From assembly GCA_910575815.1 (NCBI GenBank), contig CAJTFN010000002.1:75450-139449 (forward strand): a DNA stretch of 64,000 nt. The letters are read 5' to 3'. The notes beneath the pieces are model-generated. The model ran no database searches and was not told where the DNA came from. It saw only the letters and a program-made list of their open reading frames with translations. Below, piece after piece: positions 1-8,958 of the stretch (position 1 is the stretch's first letter; the number at the start of each line of letters is the position of its first letter). The position numbers and the translations under genes were made by a program. This DNA comes from Oscillospiraceae bacterium. GTDB taxonomy: Bacteria; Bacillota; Clostridia; Oscillospirales; Oscillospiraceae.

Positions 1-169
1 TGACCATATCCTCGTTGACAATGACAGGCGAATAACAGCCGTTTTTCAGCAGGTCTGCCTCCAGGGCGGCCAGTTGCTCCCCCGTGAGAGGGGGGAGCAG
101 TTCCGCCAGTTCCGGCAGCACAACCGGAGTCCGGTCCGCGCTGCCGTACTCGGTTCCGGTGTTCCGCAT
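1..169 (-). CDS. ParB-like nuclease/partition domain protein, N-terminal part only
   Basis: The first 56 codons of a gene that runs off the left edge. Its ATG shares a base with the ssb stop codon (TGATG), so the two are translationally coupled. The visible protein has a short variable leader, then a stretch containing LPPLTGEQLAALEADLL and NGCYSPVIVNED, which resembles the start of the ParB/Srx-like N-terminal fold carried by many Clostridial conjugative elements, where the domain binds DNA and helps partition or regulate the element. That assignment is from recalled family resemblance; the diagnostic GHxR-type motif would lie beyond the window edge, so it cannot be confirmed here. Confidence 0.5.
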   Translation of the reverse strand, partial: MRNTGTEYGSADRTPVVLPELAELLPPLTGEQLAALEADLLKNGCYSPVIVNEDMV

Positions 170-573
170 CAGGCAACGATTTCGCTCTCGGGCATCCCGC
201 AGGCGGCGGCCTCCTGGTTTGCTCTGGCAGCGTCAATGGCCCCGGCGGCTTCTCGCGCCTTTCTGGGGGAGAGGACTTCCACATCGCTGGCCTTGATGAG
301 GAAGCCGGGCTGGGCTCCCATGGGGGCCCCAAACGTGACGGTCTCGAAGTCCCCGACGGCGGCCAGCTTGCAGCCCTTATAGGCGAAGGCGGCGCAGCGC
401 TCCGCCAGGGGGCCGCGGACCTTGATGGAGATAAAATCGGTGAGGCGGGTTCCGTCCTTGGCCCGGTAGCGCCGGTCCGAGGCGATCCGCAGAATGGCGT
501 AGGGCCTGCCGTCCTCCTGGGTCCTCAGTTCCACGTCGTTGGTCAGGTTTCCGGTTGCGGCAATTTTCAGCAT
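169..573 (-). CDS. ssb: Single-stranded DNA-binding protein of a conjugative element
   Basis: A 134-residue protein with the SSB OB-fold pattern: an N-terminal strand MLKIAATGNLTNDVEL, then a YAILRIASDRRYR strand and the DFISIKVRGPLAERC region typical of the SSB core. It would coat single-stranded DNA made during conjugative transfer or replication of the element. It starts after a clear AAGGAG site (about 10 bases upstream). Chromosomal SSBs end in an acidic tip that recruits partner enzymes; this one ends in ESEIVA and lacks that tip, which fits an element-borne version working without the host partners. It sits between the giant adhesin gene and the ParB-like gene in one minus-strand run. 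Confidence 0.85.
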   Translation of the reverse strand: MLKIAATGNLTNDVELRTQEDGRPYAILRIASDRRYRAKDGTRLTDFISIKVRGPLAERCAAFAYKGCKLAAVGDFETVTFGAPMGAQPGFLIKASDVEVLSPRKAREAAGAIDAARANQEAAACGMPESEIVA

Positions 574-616
574 AGACAGTCTCCTTTTTTGATGATATGA
601 TAGAAATGTAGGGACT

Positions 617-648
617 CCAGGCGGCCCGCCGGGAAGCGGACCGCCTGG
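617..648 (-). terminator. Imperfect hairpin between adhesin gene and ssb
   Basis: CCAGGCGG and CCGCCTGG form an 8-bp outer stem, extended inward with one mismatch. There is no good T-run on either side, so it is more likely an mRNA processing or partial termination structure than a strong intrinsic terminator. Confidence 0.35.
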
Positions 649-658
649 GGAAAAGGAA

Positions 659-3600
659 TTAGTAGCCGGTGCGGGGCAGCTTGGGCACGGAGGGCTTCTT
701 TCCGTAGACGGTGGTCACCCAGCGGCTGACCGCCTGGACCCATACGCCTTGGTAGGTGCCGCCCACATCCGCCTTGTTCACAAAGGACCCGGCGGCGATG
801 CTGGACACGGCCTTGCAGTGGAGCATGGGCTTCTCCACCTGGGCGAAGCCGCCGGGGACCTGCCCAAAGACGAACATGATTTCCGTGACCCGCTCGTTGC
901 TGGCGAGGCCCAGGGCCGTGGCGGAGGCGGCCAGGGTGTAGTTCTTCTGGGTGGAGAGGTTGTCCGCCAGGGTCTGTGCTTCTCCGCCGTTTACCCGATA
1001 GGTGATCTTGTAAACGCCGGGGAAGTTGTAGGTGCCGGTGACGATCTTCTCCAGTCTCACCTCGGCAGGCAGAGTGTCTCGCCAATAGAAATTGTCGAGG
1101 CGGACGTTGGAGCTGTTGGCGATGTTGGAAAAGACATAGCGCACAGGTTGGCCCGCCATGACCTCAGCGGGGCCTGTCTTGGTGATGGACACGCCGGTGG
1201 ACATGCTCTTGTTGGTGACCTCGAAGCGGACGATCTGGCCCTCGTGCTCCAGGTATGCCGTCAGAGGCGTCTCGTTCACGCCATAATTGGCCGGTGCTTT
1301 GACCTCCCGGATGGTATAGCGTCCCAAGGGGACCTGACGGGAGACGGCCAGCCCGCGGCCATCGCTTCGGATGGTGTCCACGAGGTTGTTGGCCTTGTCG
1401 TAGATTTCAAAGACCGCGCCCTCCAGCAGCGTTCCGGCGGGGAGGCCGTTGGTGGAATTGTAGTCGGCGGATTTCTTTGTGATCTGGATTTGGCCGGAGA
1501 TGGGCGTGTTTTCCCACTCGATGAGCGTCGTTTCGCCGGGCTTCACATAGACGGTTTTCATTTGGGTGTCCGTGATGTAGCCCTCGTTCTCCAGCTCCCG
1601 CAGGTAGAAGCGGCCCGCCGTGGTGATGTTCTCGATGTACACATATCCCTGATTATCAGAGGTGTACTGGCCCACGGGGGTATTCGTGCTGTCGTAGAGC
1701 AGGAAGGAAACCCCGTAGATTCCCTTCTTGGTGACGCTGTCGATTTTGTGGATCAATATCCCACTGAAAGCCTTGTTGGTCACGGTGAGGGTAGTGGTCT
1801 CATTGTCCCGGATGGTGAAATACTGCGGGGTTTCGTCAACCTTGAACCCCTTACCGGCCTCGATCTCCACCGCATAGTAGTCTCCTGCGTCCAGGTCCAC
1901 GTGGACCCGGCCCGTGGAATCCGTAACGACGGTTTCCACCAGAGCGCCGTCCATCTTGCGAATCTCGAACTTCACATTGGGAATGCGCTGGGTTTTGTCG
2001 GCCTCATTGACCTTGATCAGTTCAAGTCCACCCACGGGAGCATTGTAGAATGTCAAGGTCTGGCCTTCACCCTCCTTGATCTCAATGGACTTCGGCGTGC
2101 CGTCCAGCACGAACCCGTCCACCGTGGCGGTTTCTTGCGCGGTAATGACCGTTCCAGGCTTCAAATCAGAGAGTACAATGCGGCCAAACTCGTCCGTCCG
2201 GTAGACGCCCTTGCTGGGGCCGACGTAGGCTCCGCTGCTGTCGGTGATCAGGAACTCGACCCCAGCCAGGGGCTTGTCCGTGGTGCCTGTTACCAGCTTC
2301 TGAATTGTGAGGGTGGTTCCAGGGGTATTGTACACGGTAATCGTCTGGGTGTCTGCGGGATTGACCGTGACCACCTGCCGTTTAGTTCCGGGGTCAATGG
2401 TGTAATTGGGCAGCGTTTTGGTTTCCTCGACAACCACGGTTCCCACGACGGGGACCCGAATTTCACCATTGGCATCCGTTTTAAAAAGCCCCAGGGAGGA
2501 CAGATGCCCAAAATTGTCGTCCACATACTCCCCGGAGGCATAGCTCAATTTGAACTCTACACCGGCCAGCGGCTCGGAAGTCAGCTTATCCAGTTTCTTG
2601 ATCACAAGATACCCGGTTTTTTGGTTGACAAAACGGAGCGTCTGTCCGCCTTCGCCGCCCTTAATCTCAATACTCTTGGGTGTGGAGTCCAGCACCACGC
2701 CGTCCGGGACCTTGAGTTCCTTCGCGGTCACAGTGATTCCCGGCTCCAGATTGGGGATGACGATACGCCCGTCCTCCCCGGTAATGTATTCACCGTTACT
2801 GCTGCCAACAACCGCCCCGGAGCTATCAGTCACGAGGAAGGTGACGCCCTTCAGGGGGACGTTGCCAGTTTCGGTTTCCAGGTACTTTTCAATGGTCAGT
2901 GTGGTTTTGGGGATGTTCTCCACATCCAGGTGGCTACCTCCGCTTCCGCTCCCGGAGGAGCTTCCTCCGCTGGTGGTCCCGCCGCTGGATACGCTGTTGC
3001 TGCCGTTGCGGACAATAATCGTCCGGGGCGTGGGATCGAGGACATAATTGGAGGGGACCTTGGTTTCCACCACGACGACCGTTGAATTGGGGATCAAACC
3101 AGTTACCGTCACAGTCCCGTCGGCCCCGGTGGTATATCGGCCAATGAGGTTTCCGTCGCCGTCTTTCAAAGTAAATTCAGTGTTGGGTACAGGTCTTCCG
3201 CTGACCGCATCTTTTTTCGAGATCGTCAAAGAGCAGAGGGGTTCGTTGTACACGGTGATCGTCTGGGTGTCCGCAGGGTTCACCGTGACGGTCTGGATTC
3301 TGGTGGCCTCGTCGATGATGTGGGTGGGGAGGCTCTTGACCTCCTTTACTACGACCGTTCCTACTACTGGAACCCGAATTTCCCCATTGGCGTTGGTGGT
3401 GTACAGGCCCTTGGAGGAGAGGTGGCCGTTGGCGTCGTCCACGTAGCCGCCCTCAGCGTAGGTCAATTCAAACTGAACGCCGCTTAAAGGCTCTTTACTG
3501 ATTTTATCCAGTTTCCTGACCACGAGAGTTCCAACTTTTTTGTTGTAAAAACGGAGGATATTGGCCCCGTCATCGCTGATTTTGATGGTCTTGGGGATGC

Positions 3601-6600
3601 CGTCCAGCACCACGCCCTCGGGCACCTTGATTTCCCGCACGGAAATGGTGGACCCAGGCTCCACGCCGGGGATGACCACCCGGCCATCGTCCCCGGAGAT
3701 GAACTCGCCGTTGCTGTTTCCGACGACGGCTCCGCTGCTGTCCGTGACCAGGAAGGTCACGCCCTTGAGGGGCTTGTGCTCGCTGCCCTCCTCCTCGATG
3801 TATTTTTCGATAATCAGCGTATTCTTGGGCGAATTGTAAAAATAGAGGTTCTGAACGTCGTCGGGATTCACCACCACCGTCTGGCTCCGGGTTTCCGGGT
3901 CAATGGTGTACCCAGGAATTGTGGCCTGCTCGGTGACGACCACTGTGCCCACGATCCCGTTGATGGTGATGGTCCCATCCGGCCCGGTATAATAGATACC
4001 GTTGGAGGACACGCTGCCGTTTTCATTGTCCACGACACAGCCGGGGGCGTAGGTCACCTTGAACTGCACTCCAGCCAGGGGCGTCTTGCGGTCCAGACTG
4101 CTGTACTTGTGGATCACCAGGGACCCCAGGGGCTGGTTGAATAGCTCGATATTATAGGTGCCGGGGCCCTTGACCTCAATGGTTTTCGGCGTGTCATCCA
4201 GCAGGAATCCGGGTTTGCTTTTTACTTCCTGCACGATATAGCTGCCGGGTTCCACAGGAATTTTGATGAACCCCGCCTCGTCCGTTCGGAACTCGCCGTT
4301 GGATTCTCCCACCACAGTGCCGTCCGTCCGGGTGACACGAATCACCACGTCGCTCAGCGGCTCCTTGGTGGTGGAGGACATTTTTTTGATTACAAGATTT
4401 CCAATGGGCTGGTTATAGAAGTAGACGCTTTGGTGGTCATTCGGGTTAACCACGATAGTCTGGCTCTTTCGGTTTTCGTCGATCAAATAGCCCGGAATAC
4501 TGGAAACTTCTGTAAATACCAGTGTGCCGGTCACCCCGGAAATGTTGATCTGGCCCTCGGAATCCGTATAATAAATACCGTTGGAGGAGAGCTTGCCGCC
4601 GATGTTGTCCACCACCTGCCCATTCGCAAAGGTGATTTTGAAACCGACACCCTCCAAGGGAGTCCGGCGGTCCAGGCTGCTAAATTTATAGAGCGTGACG
4701 GAGCCCTTGGGCTGGTTGCGGAACTCCAGGGTGACGGTCTGGCCCGCCTTGATGGTGGCAGTCTGGGGCACATCGTCCAGGATGTAGTTCTCCCTGGCCC
4801 TGGTCTCGCGCGCGACCAGTGTGGTGCCGGGGGCGATATTGGAGATCAAAATGGTCCCGGCGCTGTCCGTCACAAATTTGCCGTTGGCGTCTCCAATCAT
4901 GGTTCCGTGGCTGTCGGTTATAAAAAATTCGCAGTCACTCAAAGGCTCGTGGGTGCTGGCATCAATTTTCTTGATCAGGAGGGAGCCCTTGGGACTGTTT
5001 CCGAAGTAGAGTTGCACCACGTCTTGCTCCTTGCCAGAGATGTAGGCTGTCTGGGGCGCGGTATCCATGACGTGATCCCCGTCGCTGGCCAGCTCCTCCA
5101 CGAGGTAAGCGCCCGCCTTCAGGCGGTTGATGGTGAAGCTGCCTCCGGGGCCGGTCTTATAGGTGCCAATGACAGTACCGCCCGTGCCGCTGGTGCCGGA
5201 CATGTACCGAACCTGGAAAATACAGCCCTCAACTGGCGCCCCAGTGATAGAATCATATTTCCAGACCACGAGTGCCGATAGAGGCGTATTTTGGAAACGG
5301 ACTGTCTTGCTCTCATTTCCGTGAATAATGACTGTCTGCGTGATGGGTTCCTTGAGCTGGAATCCGTCCGCCGGTTCCAGCTCGGTGATGGTAAATTCAC
5401 CCGGATACAGCCGCTTTCCCAGCTCGTGGACCCGGATCTCACCTCTGGCGTCCGTGAATACCTCGCCATAGTCGACGGTGGCGGGAGCCTCGGACGCTTC
5501 GCCGTTGCTGGTATAGCGGATACTGAATTTAGCGTGTTCAATCGGTTCCCCGGTGATACTATTTTCCTTGAAAACCGTCAATTCCGGGGCCTTGCGGTTG
5601 CGGAAAACGAGGGTTTTCTCATCGCCGGGGCTGAGGGTAATGGTCTGGGTCCGGTCCGCGTCCTTGTCCGGCAGATAGTACGGCGCGGGCACGGACTTTT
5701 CCGTGACCTCGTAGGTGCCGGGTTCCACCCGCAGGGAAACGGTCCCGTCCAGGCCGGTGGTCCAGTCATCCTGATAGGTCCCGTCCAGGGCCTTGACGGT
5801 CAGGACTGTTTTCGGGATTGGCTGCTGGCTGTCCGCGTCAATTTTTTTGAGGGTGAGCAGGGGCTTCTTCTGGTTTTCAAAGCGGACCTCTTTTTCGTCG
5901 CCGGGATTGAGGCTGATGGTCTGCGCCGGCTCGTCGCTGATGTAGTACGGCTCCGGCACGGACTGCTCGGTAATTTTGTAGGAGCCGGGGGCCACCCGCA
6001 GTTCCACAGTTCCATCCTGTCCCGTAGTAACGTTATGACGGTAGTCGCCGTCAATGGCCTCAATCAGGAAGTTTGTCTCGGGGATGTAGACGGCGGGATT
6101 CGTGCCCTTCTCCACCTTTGCGATTTTAAGCAAAGGTTGCTTCATGTTGTCAAAAATCAGCTGCTTGTCATCGCCAGCCTCCAGCCAGATCGTCTGCGTC
6201 GGCTCATCTCCAACGACCCAGGGGTCCGGGACAGATTTCTCCGTGACTTCATAGCTGTCCGAGGGGATGGCAGTAAGAACCGCCTTGCCGTCGGGGCCGG
6301 TGGTCACGTCGGTGTGAAACCCATAATGGATACCACGAATTTCAAAGTGAGTGTTGGGGATCACGTCCCCGGTCTGGGAGTCCCGTTTCAAGATCGTCAG
6401 ATTCGGGAGCTTTTTGTCCGCTGCCGAGACTGTGACAGTCCCGCCTCCATTGATCGTTGCTTGGTCCACATGCGCGATGACCGGCTCCGTCAGCTTCGCA
6501 TAGGGAGAGGGTGCGGATACCTCCACAAAGGCGTACATTCCTTCGGTCACGTCCGTCACTGTGATGGAGCCGTCCGCCTTGGTGGCCTCCGTACCGATGA

Positions 6601-7996
6601 TTTGACCGTCCTTGACGATGTTGAATACAGCGCCGGGAAGAGGGTTGTTGGAATCATCCAGTTTGATGAGCTGGATTTTGACCTTGCTGTCGTTCTCAAA
6701 AACGAGGGAAACGTCACTTTTCCCGTCCCATACAAAGGTCTGCTTGCATTTATTGACATCCGGGCTCTTGGTGAACCCCTCCGGTGGAGTTACTTCCTCG
6801 GCCTCATAGCTCCCAATGGGCATGGTATCCCAGGGAACATCGGTGAGGTATCCGCCCTCGCCGGTGACATAGGTCCCCACAAAGCTGTTGTCCACGCCGG
6901 TGATCTTGATAACCGCCCCGGCGAGGCCCCTGGAGGGATTGTCCGCGTCTACTTTACGGATACTGCCCTCTCCGGTAATGGTGGTGCTGTCCCGGAAGGT
7001 AACCGTCACTGTGTTATTGCCGTTGCTGGGAAGCGTGACATATTGCGGGGCGGTACTGTCGATCTGGTATCCGCCCGGAGGGGGCGCGGTTTCGGTTACT
7101 GCATAGGTGGCAGCACTGAGCCCCGCGATCCTGTAAACCCCGTTTTCCCCTGTGATTATATCCTTAGAGAAGGCGCCGTTAGTGGACTCAATGTGGAATC
7201 CGGCTCCCGGCAAACCCTTCGAGGGGTTGGTGGCGTCCACCTTCTTGACAATGAGGACGTATTCCTCCTGCTCGATGTGCTCCACCGTCAGGTCGCCCAG
7301 GATGATCTTTTGCACAGACCCGGCGGGGTGGGAGCTGGACCCAGCGCCGGTGAAGGTGTATTCATACACAGCGCACTTGCCCCAAACGCCCTGGCTGCCC
7401 AGATCCAGGATATATTGCGTCCGGTCCCGGAAGGAGGTTTCCCCCTGCTTCTGGTCGATGCTGGTGTAGTGAGTTCCTTCCAGGGAATTGTAGACTGCCA
7501 TCAGCTCCTCAGCGCAGGCGGCGACGGGGTCGCTCATGCTGCCCTGCTGATAGCGCCAGATACACGCTTGAACCCAGGCGTTCATGTACCAGCGGTAGCC
7601 CGCGTTCCAGACGTCGTTGACGCCCAGGGCAATGGCCTCATCGGTGAAAACGCCGGTGGAGTGGGCATAGTAGTAGGCCATCATGGTTTCCACGGTGGGG
7701 TCCGAGATGGACCGCTTGTTCCCCCAGGTCTGGCCCTGGAGAGAGTTCCCCATGTCGCCGCCCTTGGTGCCGCAGAAGCCGGTGGTGGTCTGGTTTCCGT
7801 TTTTGAAGGTCATTTCATGGAGCGTGCAGCGCCCCAGGGCCGCGGACTCATAGGCCACGCCGGAGTGGCCGAACTCCTTCAGCGTGATGGTATCCCCGGC
7901 GGCAAAGGCCGTGGTGGGGAACAGGCCCAGGACGCAGATCAGCGCCAGCAGCAGGGCCGTCAGGCGCGTTCGCAGGGAATGATGTTTTTCGTTCAT
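659..7996 (-). CDS. Giant thioester-domain and Cna-B repeat surface adhesin ending in LPRTGY
   Basis: A 2,445-residue exported protein. The start (ATG at 7996) follows AAAGGAACC; longer in-frame versions lack a ribosome site. Residues 1-32 are a signal peptide ending TTAFA. Residues 35 to about 240 look like a thioester adhesin domain: Cys75 in GFC and Gln143 in VQACIW match the [YFL]C and PhiQxxPhiW signature whose side chains form the covalent host-binding thioester. By eye there follow about 21 prealbumin-like Cna-B/SpaA modules, each opening with an L-x-I-x-K-x-D-like strand and closing near FxN, where Lys-Asn isopeptide bonds are expected. A Gly/Ser-rich linker lies around 2930-3000. A final DUF11-like module precedes the C-terminus. 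The last five coded residues before the final Tyr are LPRTG, but no membrane segment or charged tail follows. It is the largest gene in a surface-protein operon with a sortase two genes upstream. The function as an adhesin is inferred from the domains. Confidence 0.88.
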   Translation of the reverse strand: MNEKHHSLRTRLTALLLALICVLGLFPTTAFAAGDTITLKEFGHSGVAYESAALGRCTLHEMTFKNGNQTTTGFCGTKGGDMGNSLQGQTWGNKRSISDPTVETMMAYYYAHSTGVFTDEAIALGVNDVWNAGYRWYMNAWVQACIWRYQQGSMSDPVAACAEELMAVYNSLEGTHYTSIDQKQGETSFRDRTQYILDLGSQGVWGKCAVYEYTFTGAGSSSHPAGSVQKIILGDLTVEHIEQEEYVLIVKKVDATNPSKGLPGAGFHIESTNGAFSKDIITGENGVYRIAGLSAATYAVTETAPPPGGYQIDSTAPQYVTLPSNGNNTVTVTFRDSTTITGEGSIRKVDADNPSRGLAGAVIKITGVDNSFVGTYVTGEGGYLTDVPWDTMPIGSYEAEEVTPPEGFTKSPDVNKCKQTFVWDGKSDVSLVFENDSKVKIQLIKLDDSNNPLPGAVFNIVKDGQIIGTEATKADGSITVTDVTEGMYAFVEVSAPSPYAKLTEPVIAHVDQATINGGGTVTVSAADKKLPNLTILKRDSQTGDVIPNTHFEIRGIHYGFHTDVTTGPDGKAVLTAIPSDSYEVTEKSVPDPWVVGDEPTQTIWLEAGDDKQLIFDNMKQPLLKIAKVEKGTNPAVYIPETNFLIEAIDGDYRHNVTTGQDGTVELRVAPGSYKITEQSVPEPYYISDEPAQTISLNPGDEKEVRFENQKKPLLTLKKIDADSQQPIPKTVLTVKALDGTYQDDWTTGLDGTVSLRVEPGTYEVTEKSVPAPYYLPDKDADRTQTITLSPGDEKTLVFRNRKAPELTVFKENSITGEPIEHAKFSIRYTSNGEASEAPATVDYGEVFTDARGEIRVHELGKRLYPGEFTITELEPADGFQLKEPITQTVIIHGNESKTVRFQNTPLSALVVWKYDSITGAPVEGCIFQVRYMSGTSGTGGTVIGTYKTGPGGSFTINRLKAGAYLVEELASDGDHVMDTAPQTAYISGKEQDVVQLYFGNSPKGSLLIKKIDASTHEPLSDCEFFITDSHGTMIGDANGKFVTDSAGTILISNIAPGTTLVARETRARENYILDDVPQTATIKAGQTVTLEFRNQPKGSVTLYKFSSLDRRTPLEGVGFKITFANGQVVDNIGGKLSSNGIYYTDSEGQINISGVTGTLVFTEVSSIPGYLIDENRKSQTIVVNPNDHQSVYFYNQPIGNLVIKKMSSTTKEPLSDVVIRVTRTDGTVVGESNGEFRTDEAGFIKIPVEPGSYIVQEVKSKPGFLLDDTPKTIEVKGPGTYNIELFNQPLGSLVIHKYSSLDRKTPLAGVQFKVTYAPGCVVDNENGSVSSNGIYYTGPDGTITINGIVGTVVVTEQATIPGYTIDPETRSQTVVVNPDDVQNLYFYNSPKNTLIIEKYIEEEGSEHKPLKGVTFLVTDSSGAVVGNSNGEFISGDDGRVVIPGVEPGSTISVREIKVPEGVVLDGIPKTIKISDDGANILRFYNKKVGTLVVRKLDKISKEPLSGVQFELTYAEGGYVDDANGHLSSKGLYTTNANGEIRVPVVGTVVVKEVKSLPTHIIDEATRIQTVTVNPADTQTITVYNEPLCSLTISKKDAVSGRPVPNTEFTLKDGDGNLIGRYTTGADGTVTVTGLIPNSTVVVVETKVPSNYVLDPTPRTIIVRNGSNSVSSGGTTSGGSSSGSGSGGSHLDVENIPKTTLTIEKYLETETGNVPLKGVTFLVTDSSGAVVGSSNGEYITGEDGRIVIPNLEPGITVTAKELKVPDGVVLDSTPKSIEIKGGEGGQTLRFVNQKTGYLVIKKLDKLTSEPLAGVEFKLSYASGEYVDDNFGHLSSLGLFKTDANGEIRVPVVGTVVVEETKTLPNYTIDPGTKRQVVTVNPADTQTITVYNTPGTTLTIQKLVTGTTDKPLAGVEFLITDSSGAYVGPSKGVYRTDEFGRIVLSDLKPGTVITAQETATVDGFVLDGTPKSIEIKEGEGQTLTFYNAPVGGLELIKVNEADKTQRIPNVKFEIRKMDGALVETVVTDSTGRVHVDLDAGDYYAVEIEAGKGFKVDETPQYFTIRDNETTTLTVTNKAFSGILIHKIDSVTKKGIYGVSFLLYDSTNTPVGQYTSDNQGYVYIENITTAGRFYLRELENEGYITDTQMKTVYVKPGETTLIEWENTPISGQIQITKKSADYNSTNGLPAGTLLEGAVFEIYDKANNLVDTIRSDGRGLAVSRQVPLGRYTIREVKAPANYGVNETPLTAYLEHEGQIVRFEVTNKSMSTGVSITKTGPAEVMAGQPVRYVFSNIANSSNVRLDNFYWRDTLPAEVRLEKIVTGTYNFPGVYKITYRVNGGEAQTLADNLSTQKNYTLAASATALGLASNERVTEIMFVFGQVPGGFAQVEKPMLHCKAVSSIAAGSFVNKADVGGTYQGVWVQAVSRWVTTVYGKKPSVPKLPRTGY

Positions 7997-8029
7997 AAAG
8001 GGTTCCTTTCCATTTTGAATTTGGCAACG

Positions 8030-8062
8030 AAAAAAGGCCCATTGGCGTCTTGCCAATGGGCC
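8030..8062 (-). terminator. Intrinsic terminator after the CAP-domain gene
   Basis: Perfect 11-bp stem GGCCCATTGGC / GCCAATGGGCC with a 5-base loop, followed on the minus strand by six T. It lies between the CAP gene and the giant adhesin gene, so the adhesin probably depends on read-through or its own promoter. Confidence 0.85.
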
Positions 8063-8093
8063 TCCGTGTGGTATGAAGCTGTTCCAGAGTGGT

Positions 8094-8855
8094 TTATTCG
8101 TAGGGATTATGGCTGGTGGGATCACCCACGACCATGTAGCAGTAGGCCCGGCCATTTTGGAAGGTGACTCCGGTTCCGACGTGGGACGCTTCCTCCAGCA
8201 GTATGGTTTCATAGTGCCCGGGAGATTCGATCCAGTAATCGATGGCCTGCTTCGCAATATCCGGGCAGCCGTAGGCGGTGAATACAGTCAGGTTGTAGAG
8301 CCCGCCGTGGGGCCAGCCGTAGCGGATGAGTGCCATGTGGTCATAGGGCCGGTGCTCCGTGACGCCTTGGCCGGAGACATCCTGGGCGGCATTCATGAGG
8401 GATTCGTCCATGGGAAGCTCCGCGAGGCCGTTCTCCCGGCGCACCTCATTGATGAGCCGGACCATCTCCAGGCGAATGTCCATGTTGGCGGAGAGGTCCA
8501 GAGCTTCGCTGGGGGCAGGGGATGGCTTCGCCGTGCCCACCGTCAGCGTCAGGCTGCCGGCAGTTCCAGCGTCATCGGCGACGGTGATTTCAGCCGTCCC
8601 CTCCGCCTTGGCCACGGCCACCCAATAGGTCAGGACCCGCTCCAGGGTGATAGCCTCCGGGTTGCTGGATTCGGCGGTGTACTCCGGTCCGACAGGTCCG
8701 ATGATGAGGCAGCTCCTTTCACCTGCCTCCAGGGTATTGCCCTTGTAGCTGCCCACCCGGATCTCCGGGTCCGCCGCCAGAGCTGGGCCCGCCAGCAGCG
8801 CTGCGGACAGTATGCCAGCCGCCAACATCCCAAACACTTTACTGTTCCTTTTCAT
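8094..8855 (-). CDS. Exported CAP (SCP/PR1-like) domain protein
   Basis: A 253-residue protein with a signal peptide (residues 1-28, ending GPALA) and a start preceded by GGAGG at 7 bases. Residues 30-110 form a beta-rich region resembling a bacterial Ig-like module (EGTAEITV). From about residue 120 the CAP fold is visible: LEMVRLINEVRRENGLAEL, AAQDVSGQG, HRPYDHM, YWIESPGHYETILLEE and YCYMVVGDP, corresponding to the helix, CAP1/CAP2 and GHY(E/R)NIL-like motifs of the family. The usual putative metal His is kept in GHYETIL. CAP proteins of Clostridia are secreted; their substrates are mostly unknown. It lies between the sortase and the adhesin genes and is likely surface cargo of the same element. 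Confidence 0.85.
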   Translation of the reverse strand: MKRNSKVFGMLAAGILSAALLAGPALAADPEIRVGSYKGNTLEAGERSCLIIGPVGPEYTAESSNPEAITLERVLTYWVAVAKAEGTAEITVADDAGTAGSLTLTVGTAKPSPAPSEALDLSANMDIRLEMVRLINEVRRENGLAELPMDESLMNAAQDVSGQGVTEHRPYDHMALIRYGWPHGGLYNLTVFTAYGCPDIAKQAIDYWIESPGHYETILLEEASHVGTGVTFQNGRAYCYMVVGDPTSHNPYE

Positions 8856-8958
8856 AGCTTTTCCTCCATTTCCGTGATTTTGTCAGGGTTTTGCAACCGC
8901 AACACTACCACAGATTTGGGGGAATGTCTATTGGAATCGGCAAACAGTTCAGCCCGGT

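Noticed and set aside
749..3085. Very long open frame on the plus strand (778 codons) opposite the giant adhesin gene; a second one of 958 codons at 5291-8167
   Set aside because: Both are shadows of the repetitive, GC-biased adhesin gene: no ribosome site, unnatural His/Val/Gly-rich composition, repeats mirror the Cna-B modules.
2280..7300. CRISPR-like array in the regular repeats of the adhesin gene
   Set aside because: The repeats are about 250-300 bases, diverged and coding; no identical direct repeats with spacers are present anywhere in the window.
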